This document shows, piece after piece, positions 24,393 to 32,183 of a stretch of 37,967 nucleotides of DNA (its first letter is position 1; each line of letters opens with the position of its first letter). The translations under genes and the position numbers were made by a program. Below the pieces are notes generated by a model. That model did no database searches and had not been told where the DNA came from. It saw only the letters and a list, made by a program, of their open reading frames with translations. The DNA is from JAMWZF01 sp041628615 (GTDB lineage Bacteria > Pseudomonadota > Alphaproteobacteria > Rhodobacterales > Rhodobacteraceae), in assembly GCA_041628615.1 (NCBI GenBank), contig JBFKOW010000010.1, forward strand, positions 1-37,967. Reading direction: 5' to 3'.

Positions 24393-26622
24393 GTTCTCCC
24401 TCCTTCATCTGGGACTTGGCGTTGGGGTGGTTCCGGAGCCGCGGCCCGTCCGCCAGCAGGGCGGAAGGGTCCGCCGCGGCGCGCCGGTTCAGTTTCTTGA
24501 TCACCACGGGGCATTTCTGCCGGGACTGGTAGAGCACCTGGCAGTTCAGGCAGTTGTGGCATTCGTTGGGGTTGATCTCGCCGGTGGGGTGGATCGCCTG
24601 CACCATGCATTCGTTGGCGCAGACCTGGCACGGGCTGCCGCACTCGCGGTACCGCCGCAGCCAGTCGAACATCCGCAGCCGGGCCGGGATCGCCAGCGCC
24701 GCGCCGAGCGGGCAGAGGTAGCGGCAGTAGAACCGCTCGACGAACAGCCCGGCGATCAGCAGCGCGGCGGCGTAGGCGACGTAGGGCCAGGCGCGCATGA
24801 ACTTGAGCACGATGGCGGTCTTGAAGGGCTCGACCTCGGCCAGCATCTCGGCCCGCTCGATCGACGCCAGCGAGACCCCGAACAGCGCGAGGAAGATCAT
24901 GTATTTCACCGCCCAGAGCCGCTCGTGCAGCCCCCAGGGCAGGGTGATCTGCGGCACCCCCAGCCGGCGCGCCGCCCGGTTCGACAGTTCCTGCAGCGCC
25001 CCGAACGGGCAGAGCCAGCCGCAATAGGCGCCGCGGCCCCAGAACAGCAGCGCCGCCGCGACCGAGAACCACAGGATGAAGGTGAGCGGGTCGAGCAGGA
25101 ACGCCTGCCAGCTGAACCCGGAACTGACCGCGCCGAACAGCGCCATCAGGTTCACCACCGAAAGCTGCGCGTTGGCATACCAGCCGAGGAAGACCAGCGT
25201 GACGGTCAGGAACCCGGTGCGGAACCACCGCGTCGCCCGCGCCGAGGCGGTGAGTTGCATCTGGAAGAAGAACGCCAGCGTGAGCACCGCCAGCATCGCG
25301 CCGAGGATCGCGATCTCGACCCGCTTGCCGTCCCAGATCCGCAGCCAGAGGTCGGACTGCGCCGCCCGTTCGTCCTCGGGCACGCCCAGGGCGACCGGCT
25401 GCGCCGCCGGTTCGGCCGCGATCTCGACGAGGTAGCGGTCGGGCAGACGGTAGCCGAGGTCGAAGGTGGTGAACACCTTCTCGATCGCCGCCACCTCGCG
25501 CTGGACCAGCAATTGCAGCTGGAACGGCCGGGTCGGGTCGAAGCCCTGGTCGGCGGGGATCTTGAACAGGTCCCGCTCGGTGAAGGCCGGCGCGTCGGAC
25601 AGCGCCACCGGCCCCATCCTCCGGTGCCAGCGGTCGCGGAACCGCACCGTCACGTCGTCCTGGATCAGCGCGATCCGGTCGAAGATCCCGCCCCGGACAT
25701 AGCCCGATCCCTTGAACGAGTACTGCCCACGGCCCAGGACCGCGATGGCGTGCTCGCCCTCGTCCAGCCAAGCCCGCAGGTTGGCGTCGTCGGCCGGCCC
25801 GAGCACGGCCGCGCCGATGGCGGGCACCGAGACCAGTGCGACCTGAAGGTCGATGAACGTGGTCTCGTCGGGATCGGTGAGCCGGCGCTCGCCGGCGCGG
25901 GGATCGTCCATCGCCGCGAAGGCCGCGTTGACCTGCCCGACGTCGAGCACCAGCCGCCGCACGCTGCCGTCGCCTTCCATCTCGAACCAGCTTTCGGGCT
26001 GCGCTGCGTCGGGGTTCAGCGCGAATTGCGGCCCTGTGGCCACCTCGGGCGACAGCCCGCCGAGGCCCAGAACCCGCGCCACCTTGAGCCCGGCCCGCAC
26101 GATGCTGTCGTCGATCACCATCACCGTGACCGTGGCCCCGGAGATGATGTCGAGATCGTGGGCCGAGCCGCGGTCCTCCGCCTCGGCCACGAGGTCGAGC
26201 CCGCGATAGCCCGCCGCCATCTCGGCGATCCTGCGCTCGGGGATGCCGATCAGGACGATGGGTTCGGAATGCTTGACCAGCCGGACCGCGAGCACCCGGG
26301 CATCGTCGTCCACCGCCACGAGGGTGTGGATCGGCTTGCCGGAATAGCCGGTGGTCCCGACGAGGTCGGAGGTGATGAAGACATGCCCGATGCGGTCCCG
26401 CCCGGACATCAGCGGGACGACGGGGACGTCGGCCCGGATCGGGCCGAAGCCGTCAGCGCCCTCCACGAGTGCGCCGGGGTCGATCTCGGGCAGGAAGGCG
26501 GACAGGACGGTTTCGGTTCCCTGCGCGCGCACGCCGGGGGCCGCCGCGGCCCACAGCAGGACCGCTGCCAGCAGCAGGACGCCGAAACGGCGCAAGGGTG
26601 AGGAATCGCGGTTCCGGCGCAT
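24385..26622 (-). CDS. nosR: NosR, membrane flavo-iron-sulfur protein
   Basis: A 745-residue polytopic membrane protein needed for nosZ expression and for electron supply to NosZ. A signal segment spans 1-33. The periplasmic FMN-binding domain contains SGATVT (161-166), whose last Thr should be flavinylated by NosX. About five membrane helices follow. The cytoplasmic loops carry polyferredoxin-like CGWLCPFGALQE and CRYLCPLGAAL motifs, and the C-terminal domain has two 4Fe-4S clusters (CQVCANECMVQAIHP and CHNCLNCQ...CP). It is the first gene of the nos operon. The ATG is preceded by a short-spaced GTGAGG. Confidence 0.96.
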   Translation of the reverse strand: MRRNRDSSPLRRFGVLLLAAVLLWAAAAPGVRAQGTETVLSAFLPEIDPGALVEGADGFGPIRADVPVVPLMSGRDRIGHVFITSDLVGTTGYSGKPIHTLVAVDDDARVLAVRLVKHSEPIVLIGIPERRIAEMAAGYRGLDLVAEAEDRGSAHDLDIISGATVTVMVIDDSIVRAGLKVARVLGLGGLSPEVATGPQFALNPDAAQPESWFEMEGDGSVRRLVLDVGQVNAAFAAMDDPRAGERRLTDPDETTFIDLQVALVSVPAIGAAVLGPADDANLRAWLDEGEHAIAVLGRGQYSFKGSGYVRGGIFDRIALIQDDVTVRFRDRWHRRMGPVALSDAPAFTERDLFKIPADQGFDPTRPFQLQLLVQREVAAIEKVFTTFDLGYRLPDRYLVEIAAEPAAQPVALGVPEDERAAQSDLWLRIWDGKRVEIAILGAMLAVLTLAFFFQMQLTASARATRWFRTGFLTVTLVFLGWYANAQLSVVNLMALFGAVSSGFSWQAFLLDPLTFILWFSVAAALLFWGRGAYCGWLCPFGALQELSNRAARRLGVPQITLPWGLHERLWAVKYMIFLALFGVSLASIERAEMLAEVEPFKTAIVLKFMRAWPYVAYAAALLIAGLFVERFYCRYLCPLGAALAIPARLRMFDWLRRYRECGSPCQVCANECMVQAIHPTGEINPNECHNCLNCQVLYQSRQKCPVVIKKLNRRAAADPSALLADGPRLRNHPNAKSQMKEGEHV

Positions 26623-26656
26623 GGCCTCACACTAAGGTTTCTGCCGACCGGCGAGA

Positions 26657-26670
26657 TTGATCTGAGACAA
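26657..26670 (-). promoter_or_regulatory. FNR/NNR-like box upstream of nosR
   Basis: TTGATCTGAGACAA has one perfect half of the FNR-family consensus (TTGAT-N4-ATCAA) and 3 of 5 matches in the other half. Its centre is about 41 bases upstream of the nosR start codon. The nos operon of denitrifying alphaproteobacteria is usually controlled by FnrP or NNR/DnrD through such boxes. The spacing implies a very short leader or a different real start, so this is a candidate only. Confidence 0.45.
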
Positions 26671-26691
26671 AGGTCACGGAAATCGCCGCGC

Positions 26692-26710
26692 CGCCCGGCC
26701 GGGCCGGGCG
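26692..26710. repeat. 19-bp palindrome in nosR-pfkB intergenic region
   Basis: CGCCCGGCC, a central G, then GGCCGGGCG: a perfect 9-bp inverted repeat with one central base, in the 269-base gap between divergent nosR and the sugar kinase gene. It may be an operator or simply GC-rich self-complementarity. Confidence 0.3.
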
Positions 26711-26784
26711 CAAAGCGGGGTTGACGATGCCCGTCGAAGGTGCACCCCTTGGCCCGCGTCGCCGGGCCGGTCAGGTCCGTCCGA

Positions 26785-26798
26785 TGCAACCGCTTGGC
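26785..26798 (+). promoter_or_regulatory. LacI-family operator-like site
   Basis: TGCAACCGCTTGGC contains AANCGNTT, the core of LacI-family operators, and matches the left TG flank but not the right CA flank. It lies about 95-105 bases upstream of the sugar kinase start, where control of a catabolic operon would be expected. No LacI-type regulator is encoded in the window. Confidence 0.35.
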
Positions 26799-26891
26799 AA
26801 GGATACGAGACCGGCGTGCCCGACCTGTCGACAGCCTCCCCGTTCCGGCCCGCCGCCCGCCGCGGCGCGGCTCCGAATCGCGGCGCGGGCC

Positions 26892-27770
26892 ATGACTGAG
26901 GTGCTCGTCGTCGGGGTCGCGGTGGCCGACATCGTGATGCAGGTCGCCGAACTGCCACGTCGGGCCGAGAAATACCGCGCTGCCGACGCGCTGGTGACGG
27001 TCGGTGGCTGCGCCGCGAACGCCGCCATCGCGGTGGCCCGCCACGGCGGCACCGCCCGGCTCGCGGCGCGGCTGGGCGACGATCCCATGGGCGACCTGAT
27101 CGTCGGCGCGCTGGCCGCCGAGGGCGTGGACCTGTCGCTCTGCGACCGCCGGGCCGGGGCGCGGTCGTCGTTCTCGTCGATCTACGTCGACGCCGCCGGC
27201 GAGCGGCAGATCATGAATTTCCGCGGGCAGGGCCTTGCCGAGACGCTCGACTTCTCCGCCGCCCGTCCCGGCGCCGTCCTGGCCGACAACCGCTGGCCGG
27301 TGCTGACCGCCGCCGCGCTGGCCGCCGCGCGCGCCCTCGGGGTGCCCGGCATCGTCGATGTCGAGGCGCCGTTCGAGGCCGAGGCGATCCGCGGAGCGAC
27401 CCATCTCGGCTTCTCGATGCAGGGGCTTGCGGCCTATGCCCCCGGCCTGCCGGTGCCCGAGGCGCTGGCGCGGGCGCGCGGCGAGTTCGGCGCCTGGGCC
27501 GCGGTCACCGACGGCGCCAACGGCGTGTGGTTCACGGACGGGGACGGCATCGCCCACGTTCCGGCCTTTCCCGTCGTCACGGTGGACACGCTGGGCGCCG
27601 GGGACATCTGGCACGGCGTCCTCGCGCTCTGGCTCGCCGAGGGCGCGGACGCGCGGACCGCGATCCGCGCCGCCAACGCTGCCGCCGCGATCAAGTGCCG
27701 GACCTTCGGCGGCATCGCCGCCTGCCCGGACCGCGCCGCAACCGAGGAACTCATGAAGGAAACCGCCTGA
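26892..27770 (+). CDS. PfkB-family sugar kinase, sulfofructose-kinase-like
   Basis: A 292-residue ribokinase/PfkB kinase starting MTEVLVVGVAVADIV. The N-terminal substrate loop is TVGGCAANAAIAVARHGG (about 36-53). The catalytic signature DTLGAGDIWHG lies near the C-terminus, with the Asp base in GAGD. The order of motifs follows E. coli YihV: Lys27 in EKY, Asn109 in GERQIMNF and Arg134 in ADNRW align with the residues I recall as gripping the sulfonate of 6-deoxy-6-sulfofructose. It should phosphorylate C1 of a ketose. It is the first gene of the cluster. A longer in-frame start at 26721 is unlikely, since its extra 57 residues are Pro/Arg-rich and unlike the family. Confidence 0.85.
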   Translation: MTEVLVVGVAVADIVMQVAELPRRAEKYRAADALVTVGGCAANAAIAVARHGGTARLAARLGDDPMGDLIVGALAAEGVDLSLCDRRAGARSSFSSIYVDAAGERQIMNFRGQGLAETLDFSAARPGAVLADNRWPVLTAAALAAARALGVPGIVDVEAPFEAEAIRGATHLGFSMQGLAAYAPGLPVPEALARARGEFGAWAAVTDGANGVWFTDGDGIAHVPAFPVVTVDTLGAGDIWHGVLALWLAEGADARTAIRAANAAAAIKCRTFGGIAACPDRAATEELMKETA

Positions 27771-28801
27771 TGCAACTGACACCCGGCAAACTCTGGGGGC
27801 TGCGCCGGATGGCCGACCCGAAGGGCATCTTCAAGATGACCGCCGTCGACCAGCGCCCGCCGATCAAGGGACCGATCGCCAAGCACCTCGGCGTGGCCGA
27901 AGCCCCCTGGGACCAGGTCGCCCGGTTCAAGCGGATGCTGATCGAGGAACTTCAAGATCAGAGCACCGCGATGCTGCTCGACCCGCACTACGCGGTGCCG
28001 CACGGCATCGACGCCCTGTCCCCGGCCAAGGGGCTGATCGTGACGCTGGAGGATTCGCTGTTCCGCGAGACCGAGGGCGGCCGGCTGTCGTCCGACATCG
28101 ACGACTGGTCCGTGGCCAAGATCAAGCGGATGGGCGGCGACGCGGTGAAGGTGCTGGCCTGGTACCGGCCCGACGCCGCGCCCGAGGTCTGCGCCGCGCA
28201 GCAGGATTACGTGAAGCGGATCGGGGCGGAATGCGCCCGCCACGACATCCCGTTCCTGTTCGAGTTGCTGGTCTACCCGCTCGCCGCCGACGCTCATCAG
28301 ACCAGGGACTACGTGGAGATGAAGGCGAAACGGGCCGACCACGTGCTGGCCTCGGTGGAGGAATTCGCCAGGCCCGACTACGGCGTCGACGTGTTCAAGC
28401 TGGAAAGCCCGGTCAACGCCACCGACGCCGACGGCTCGGCAGAGGTGCAGGCACTGTTCGACGAGATGGGCCGGCTGGCCGGCCGCCCCTGGGTGATGCT
28501 GTCGGCGGGGGCGGGCAAGGCCGAGTTCCGCAACGTGCTGTCCCATGCCTTCAGGGCCGGGGCCTCGGGTTTTCTTGCCGGGCGGGCGATCTGGCTCGAC
28601 GCCTTCACCCACTACCCGGACTGGGACCGGATCCGCACCGAACTCGCCGGCGCCTCTGCGGCCTACATGGCCGAGATCTCGGCGCTGGCCGATGCCGACG
28701 CCGCGGACTGGAGCAAGCACGCGGTCTACGGCCCCGGCGGCGCGGCCTTCGCCCCCGCCGATGCCAGCTTCCGCCATGTCTATCCGTCCGCGGAGGGCTG
28801 A
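27770..28801 (+). CDS. Class I aldolase, LacD/YihT-type (DeoC/LacD family)
   Basis: A 343-residue TIM-barrel aldolase. TAVDQRPPIKG (about 24-34), GDAVKVLAWYRP (123-134), DVFKLESPVN (207-216, Schiff-base Lys210), PWVMLSAG (240-247) and GASGFLAGRAIW (264-275) are the family landmarks; the last is nearly identical to the matching segment I recall for sulfofructose-phosphate aldolase YihT. Family members split a ketose 1-phosphate or 1,6-bisphosphate into dihydroxyacetone phosphate and an aldehyde. The start codon overlaps the kinase stop (TGATG), and an AAGGAA site lies upstream. The protein is longer than YihT and closer in length to tagatose-bisphosphate aldolase LacD, so the substrate is not fixed by family alone. 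Confidence 0.85.
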   Translation: MQLTPGKLWGLRRMADPKGIFKMTAVDQRPPIKGPIAKHLGVAEAPWDQVARFKRMLIEELQDQSTAMLLDPHYAVPHGIDALSPAKGLIVTLEDSLFRETEGGRLSSDIDDWSVAKIKRMGGDAVKVLAWYRPDAAPEVCAAQQDYVKRIGAECARHDIPFLFELLVYPLAADAHQTRDYVEMKAKRADHVLASVEEFARPDYGVDVFKLESPVNATDADGSAEVQALFDEMGRLAGRPWVMLSAGAGKAEFRNVLSHAFRAGASGFLAGRAIWLDAFTHYPDWDRIRTELAGASAAYMAEISALADADAADWSKHAVYGPGGAAFAPADASFRHVYPSAEG

Positions 28802-28802
28802 G

Positions 28803-30182
28803 ATGACCATCGGGCTTCTGCCGCTGGGGCGCGCCACCTTCGACGTGCCCTATGCCGAGGAGCGGCTCGCCGCGCTGCGCGCCCGGCTCGACGCCACCGG
28901 GCTCGACTTCGTCGGACCCGACGGGCTGCTGTTCGACGCCGCCGCCACGCGGGCGGCGCTGGCCGATATCGCTGCCGCGGGGGCGGAGCGGCTGCTGATC
29001 CTGCAGGTGACCTTCACCGATGCCGAGATGACCGTGGAGGCGGCCCGTGCCGGGCTGCCGCTGTCGATCTGGGCGGTGCCCGAGCCCCGGGCCGGGGGCC
29101 GGCTGCGGCTTAACGCGTTCTGCGGGCTCAACCTCGCCAGCCACGCGCTGGGCCGCAACGGCATCCCCTTCGCCTGGGCCTACGGCGCGCCCGAGGACCT
29201 GCCCGAGGCGGAGATGCGGGGGCTGCTCGACGGTAGCCGGGCCGCGGGCCGGCTGGAGGCGCGACCAACGGACGCCCCCTCGGCCGAGGGCCGCCGGATC
29301 GCCGCGGCGCTGTCGGGCCGCCGGATCGCCCGGATCGGCGAACATCCGGCGGGGTTCGACACCTGCGCCTATGACGGCCCCACCCTGAAGGGGCTTGCCG
29401 GGGTCGAGGTGGACGCGATCGCGCTGTCCGACCTGTTCGACGCGGCCCGCGCCGTTGACGCCGCCGCGGTGGCCCCGGTCCGGGAACGGGCCGAGGCCGA
29501 GCTCGACGGGCTCGCCGCGGTGGACCAGGCCGAACTCGACCGGTCGCTCCGGCTCAAGGTCGCGCTCGACGGCCTGCGCGCGTCGGGCGGCTACGACGCC
29601 TTCGCGATCCGCTGCTGGCCCGAGACCTTCACCGAATACGGCGGCGCGGTCTGCGGCCCGGTGTCGATGATGGGCGAGGCCCGGGTGCCCTGCGCGTGCG
29701 AGGCCGATGTCTATGGCGCGCTGACCCAGATGGTGCTGCAGGAGGCCGCGGGCGCGCCGGTGTTCCTCACCGACCTCGTCGACGTCGACGTGACCGACGA
29801 CAGCGCGGTGATCTGGCATTGCGGGCAGGCCCCGGTGTCGATGCGCGACCCGGACGTCCCGGCCACCGCGACGATCCACACCAACCGCAAGATGCCGCTG
29901 CTTTACCAGTTCGCGCTGAAGCCGGGGCGGGTGACGCTGATGCGCGTCTCGGAGGCCCACGGCGCGCCGAAGATGGTGATCGCCGGGGCGGAGATGCTGA
30001 AGCGTCCGATGGCCTATACCGGCACCTCGGGGGTGCTGCGCTTCGACCGGCCGGCGCGGGAGGTGCTGGACGACCTGATCGCCAGCGGGCTGGAGCACCA
30101 CATGGCGGTGGCCTACGGCGATCACCGCGCGGTGCTGCGCGATGTCGCGGCGGCGATGGGGCTGCCGGTGCTGGAGGTGTGA
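28803..30182 (+). CDS. L-fucose/L-arabinose isomerase-family protein
   Basis: A 459-residue protein starting MTIGLLPLGRATFDV. The C-terminal half has the fucose-isomerase-type core: FAIRCWPETF near 267-276, VPCACEADVYGALTQM near 295-310 and LTDLVDVD near 322-329, carrying likely metal-binding Glu and Asp residues. It should interconvert an aldose and its ketose with Mn or a similar metal. At 459 residues it is shorter than E. coli FucI (about 590) and fits the divergent fucose-isomerase-like group. A GGAGGG site precedes the ATG, one base after the aldolase stop. In this cluster it would supply the ketose to the PfkB kinase. The true substrate is unknown. Confidence 0.8.
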   Translation: MTIGLLPLGRATFDVPYAEERLAALRARLDATGLDFVGPDGLLFDAAATRAALADIAAAGAERLLILQVTFTDAEMTVEAARAGLPLSIWAVPEPRAGGRLRLNAFCGLNLASHALGRNGIPFAWAYGAPEDLPEAEMRGLLDGSRAAGRLEARPTDAPSAEGRRIAAALSGRRIARIGEHPAGFDTCAYDGPTLKGLAGVEVDAIALSDLFDAARAVDAAAVAPVRERAEAELDGLAAVDQAELDRSLRLKVALDGLRASGGYDAFAIRCWPETFTEYGGAVCGPVSMMGEARVPCACEADVYGALTQMVLQEAAGAPVFLTDLVDVDVTDDSAVIWHCGQAPVSMRDPDVPATATIHTNRKMPLLYQFALKPGRVTLMRVSEAHGAPKMVIAGAEMLKRPMAYTGTSGVLRFDRPAREVLDDLIASGLEHHMAVAYGDHRAVLRDVAAAMGLPVLEV

Positions 30183-30184
30183 CC

Positions 30185-30220
30185 ATGGATTGCATTTCTT
30201 CGATGCGGGGGCGCCGATGA
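30185..30220 (+). CDS. Possible 11-residue leader/coupling peptide ahead of galM-like gene
   Basis: ATG at 30185 follows a strong GGAGG (30173-30177) with a 7-base spacer. It reads 11 codons (MDCISSMRGRR) to a TGA at 30218-30220 that overlaps the next gene's ATG by three bases. The site cannot serve the epimerase frame, which is different. It may be a coupling mini-ORF. No homologue is known to me. Confidence 0.35.
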   Translation: MDCISSMRGRR

Positions 30221-31221
30221 CGGGCACGGTGTTCGGCCGGATGCCGGACGGCACGGCGGTGGAGCGGGTGACGCTTTCGGGCGGCGGGCTGACCGCCCAT
30301 GTCCTGACCTACGGCGCGGTGCTGCAGGACCTGCGGCTCGACGGCCACGCGCCGCCGCTGGTGCTCGGCTTCGACCGGTTCGAGGATTACCTCGCCCATT
30401 CCAAGTTCTTCGGCGCCACGGCGGGCCGTTGCGCCAACCGGATCGGCGGCGCGGCCTTCGATCTGGACGGCGGGACCCACCGGGTCGATCCGAACTTCCT
30501 CGGCCGTCATCACCTGCACGGCGGCAGCGCCGGCATGGGCAAGCGGGTCTGGACGCTCGACTCCGCCGACGCCGCCAGCGCGACCCTGTCGATCCGCCAG
30601 GACGATGGCGACATGGGCTATCCCGGCGCGCTCGAGGCGCGGGTGCGGATCGCGCTGCTGCCCGATGCGGTGCTCGATATCCGGATGACCGCGACGGCGG
30701 ACAAGCCGACGCTGTGCAACCTCGCCCATCACAGCTACTGGAACCTGTCGGGCGAGCCGGACGTCCTGAACCACCGGCTGCGGATCGACGCCGACACCTA
30801 CCTGCCGGTCGATGCGGAGCTGATCCCGACCGGCGCGGTCGCCCCGGTGGACGGCACGCCGTTCGACCTGCGGGCCGGGCCGCTGCTGCGCGAGGTCTGC
30901 GGCGCGGTCCATGTCGACCACAACTTCTGCCTGTCCCGCGCCCGTCAGCCGCTGCGCGACATCGCGCGGCTGTCGGCGGGCGGCCTGCACATGGACATCC
31001 GCAGCACCGAGCCGGGGCTGCAGGTGTTCGACGGCAGGCCGCTCGACGTGCCGGTGCCGGGGCTGGACGGCTGCCGGATGGGGGCCCACGCGGGCATCGC
31101 GCTGGAGCCGCAGGTCTGGCCCGACGCGATCCACCATCCCGACTGGCAGCAGGCGATCCTGCGCCCGGGCGAGACTTACGACCAGCACACCCAGTTCGCG
31201 TTCTCGAGGGGAGACGGATGA
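30217..31221 (+). CDS. galM-like: Aldose 1-epimerase (mutarotase)
   Basis: A 334-residue GalM-family protein starting MTGTVFGRMPDG. Family landmarks are GATAGRCANRIGGAAFDLDG (about 67-85, substrate-binding Arg71), NLAHHSYWNLSG (general-acid His172), VDHNFCL, and GIALEPQVWPDAIHHPDWQ with the catalytic Glu, followed by LRPGETYDQHTQFAFS. It interconverts alpha and beta anomers so the isomerase receives the correct form. The substrate loop WPDAIHHPD differs from the usual FPDA-N-P-FP of galactose mutarotases, so it may be tuned to another sugar. The ATG overlaps the preceding mini-ORF stop. Confidence 0.88.
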   Translation: MTGTVFGRMPDGTAVERVTLSGGGLTAHVLTYGAVLQDLRLDGHAPPLVLGFDRFEDYLAHSKFFGATAGRCANRIGGAAFDLDGGTHRVDPNFLGRHHLHGGSAGMGKRVWTLDSADAASATLSIRQDDGDMGYPGALEARVRIALLPDAVLDIRMTATADKPTLCNLAHHSYWNLSGEPDVLNHRLRIDADTYLPVDAELIPTGAVAPVDGTPFDLRAGPLLREVCGAVHVDHNFCLSRARQPLRDIARLSAGGLHMDIRSTEPGLQVFDGRPLDVPVPGLDGCRMGAHAGIALEPQVWPDAIHHPDWQQAILRPGETYDQHTQFAFSRGDG

Positions 31222-32153
31222 TCGTCATCACCGAATTCATGGACGAGGCGGCGGTCGACACGCTGCGCGCCCGCCATTCCGTGCACTACGATCCCGGTCT
31301 CGCCGACCGGCAGGCCGAGATCGGGCCGCTGCTTGCGGATGCGCGGGCGCTAATCGTGCGCAACCGGACCCGGGTGACGGCGGACCTGCTCGACGCCGGG
31401 CCGGGGCTGGCCTGTGTCGGGCGGCTGGGCGTCGGGCTCGACAACATCGACATGGAAGCCTGCGCCGCGCGGGGGGTCACGGTCTACCCGGCGGTGGGGG
31501 CGAACACGCTGTCGGTGGCCGAATACGTCGTCACCGCGGCACTGGTCCTGCGCCGGCAGGCATGGTTCGCGACCCCGGCGATGCTGGCCGGGGAATGGCC
31601 GCGCACCGCCTGCGGCGCCGGGCGCGAGGTCGCGGGCGCGGTGCTCGGCCTCGTCGGCTATGGCGGGATCGCCCGCGAGACGGCCCGGCTCGCCAGCGGC
31701 CTCGGCATGGAGGTGATCGGCCACGATCCCTTCCTCGACCCCGGCGACCCGGCCTGGGGCGAAACCGTGGCGCAGCCGCTCGACGGGCTGCTCGCCGCCG
31801 CGGATGTCGTCAGCCTGCATGTCCCCTTGACCGGGGCCACCCGCCACCTGATCGGCAAGGATGCGCTGGCCCGCATGAAACCCGGCGCGGTGCTGGTCAA
31901 TGCCGCCCGCGGCGGCGTGGTGGACGAGGCCGCGCTGGCCGCAGCGCTGCGCGTCGGGCGGCTGGGCGGCGCGGCGCTCGACGTGTTCGAGACCGAGCCG
32001 CTGACCGCCGACGCAGGCGGGCTGTTCCGCGACGTGCCGAACCTGATCCTGACCCCGCACGTCGCCGGCGTCACCGAGGAGTCCAACCGCCGGGTCAGCG
32101 CGCTGACCGCGGACACCGTTCTGGCGCATCTCGACGGGTCGAAGGGACGCTGA
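31218..32153 (+). CDS. D-2-hydroxyacid dehydrogenase family protein, sulfolactate-dehydrogenase-like
   Basis: A 311-residue NAD-dependent dehydrogenase. The Rossmann loop is GLVGYGGIARETA (about 144-156). The catalytic triad is Arg231 (NAARGGVVDE), Glu260 (DVFETEP) and His281 (TPHVAGV). The opening IVITEFMDEAAVDTL and HYDPGLADR resemble the (S)-sulfolactate dehydrogenase SlcC group as I recall it, but many phosphoglycerate-dehydrogenase relatives carry the same start. In this cluster it could oxidise the hydroxyacid made from the aldolase's aldehyde product. The ATG overlaps the epimerase stop by 4 bases. Confidence 0.85.
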   Translation: MIVITEFMDEAAVDTLRARHSVHYDPGLADRQAEIGPLLADARALIVRNRTRVTADLLDAGPGLACVGRLGVGLDNIDMEACAARGVTVYPAVGANTLSVAEYVVTAALVLRRQAWFATPAMLAGEWPRTACGAGREVAGAVLGLVGYGGIARETARLASGLGMEVIGHDPFLDPGDPAWGETVAQPLDGLLAAADVVSLHVPLTGATRHLIGKDALARMKPGAVLVNAARGGVVDEAALAAALRVGRLGGAALDVFETEPLTADAGGLFRDVPNLILTPHVAGVTEESNRRVSALTADTVLAHLDGSKGR

Positions 32154-32183
32154 CCGCGGACGCGAGGGCGCGCCGCCGGCCGC

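Noticed and set aside
26692..26710. Transposon end or attachment site
   Set aside because: No partner repeat, target duplication or recombinase gene is nearby; a GC palindrome of this kind is common at this base composition.
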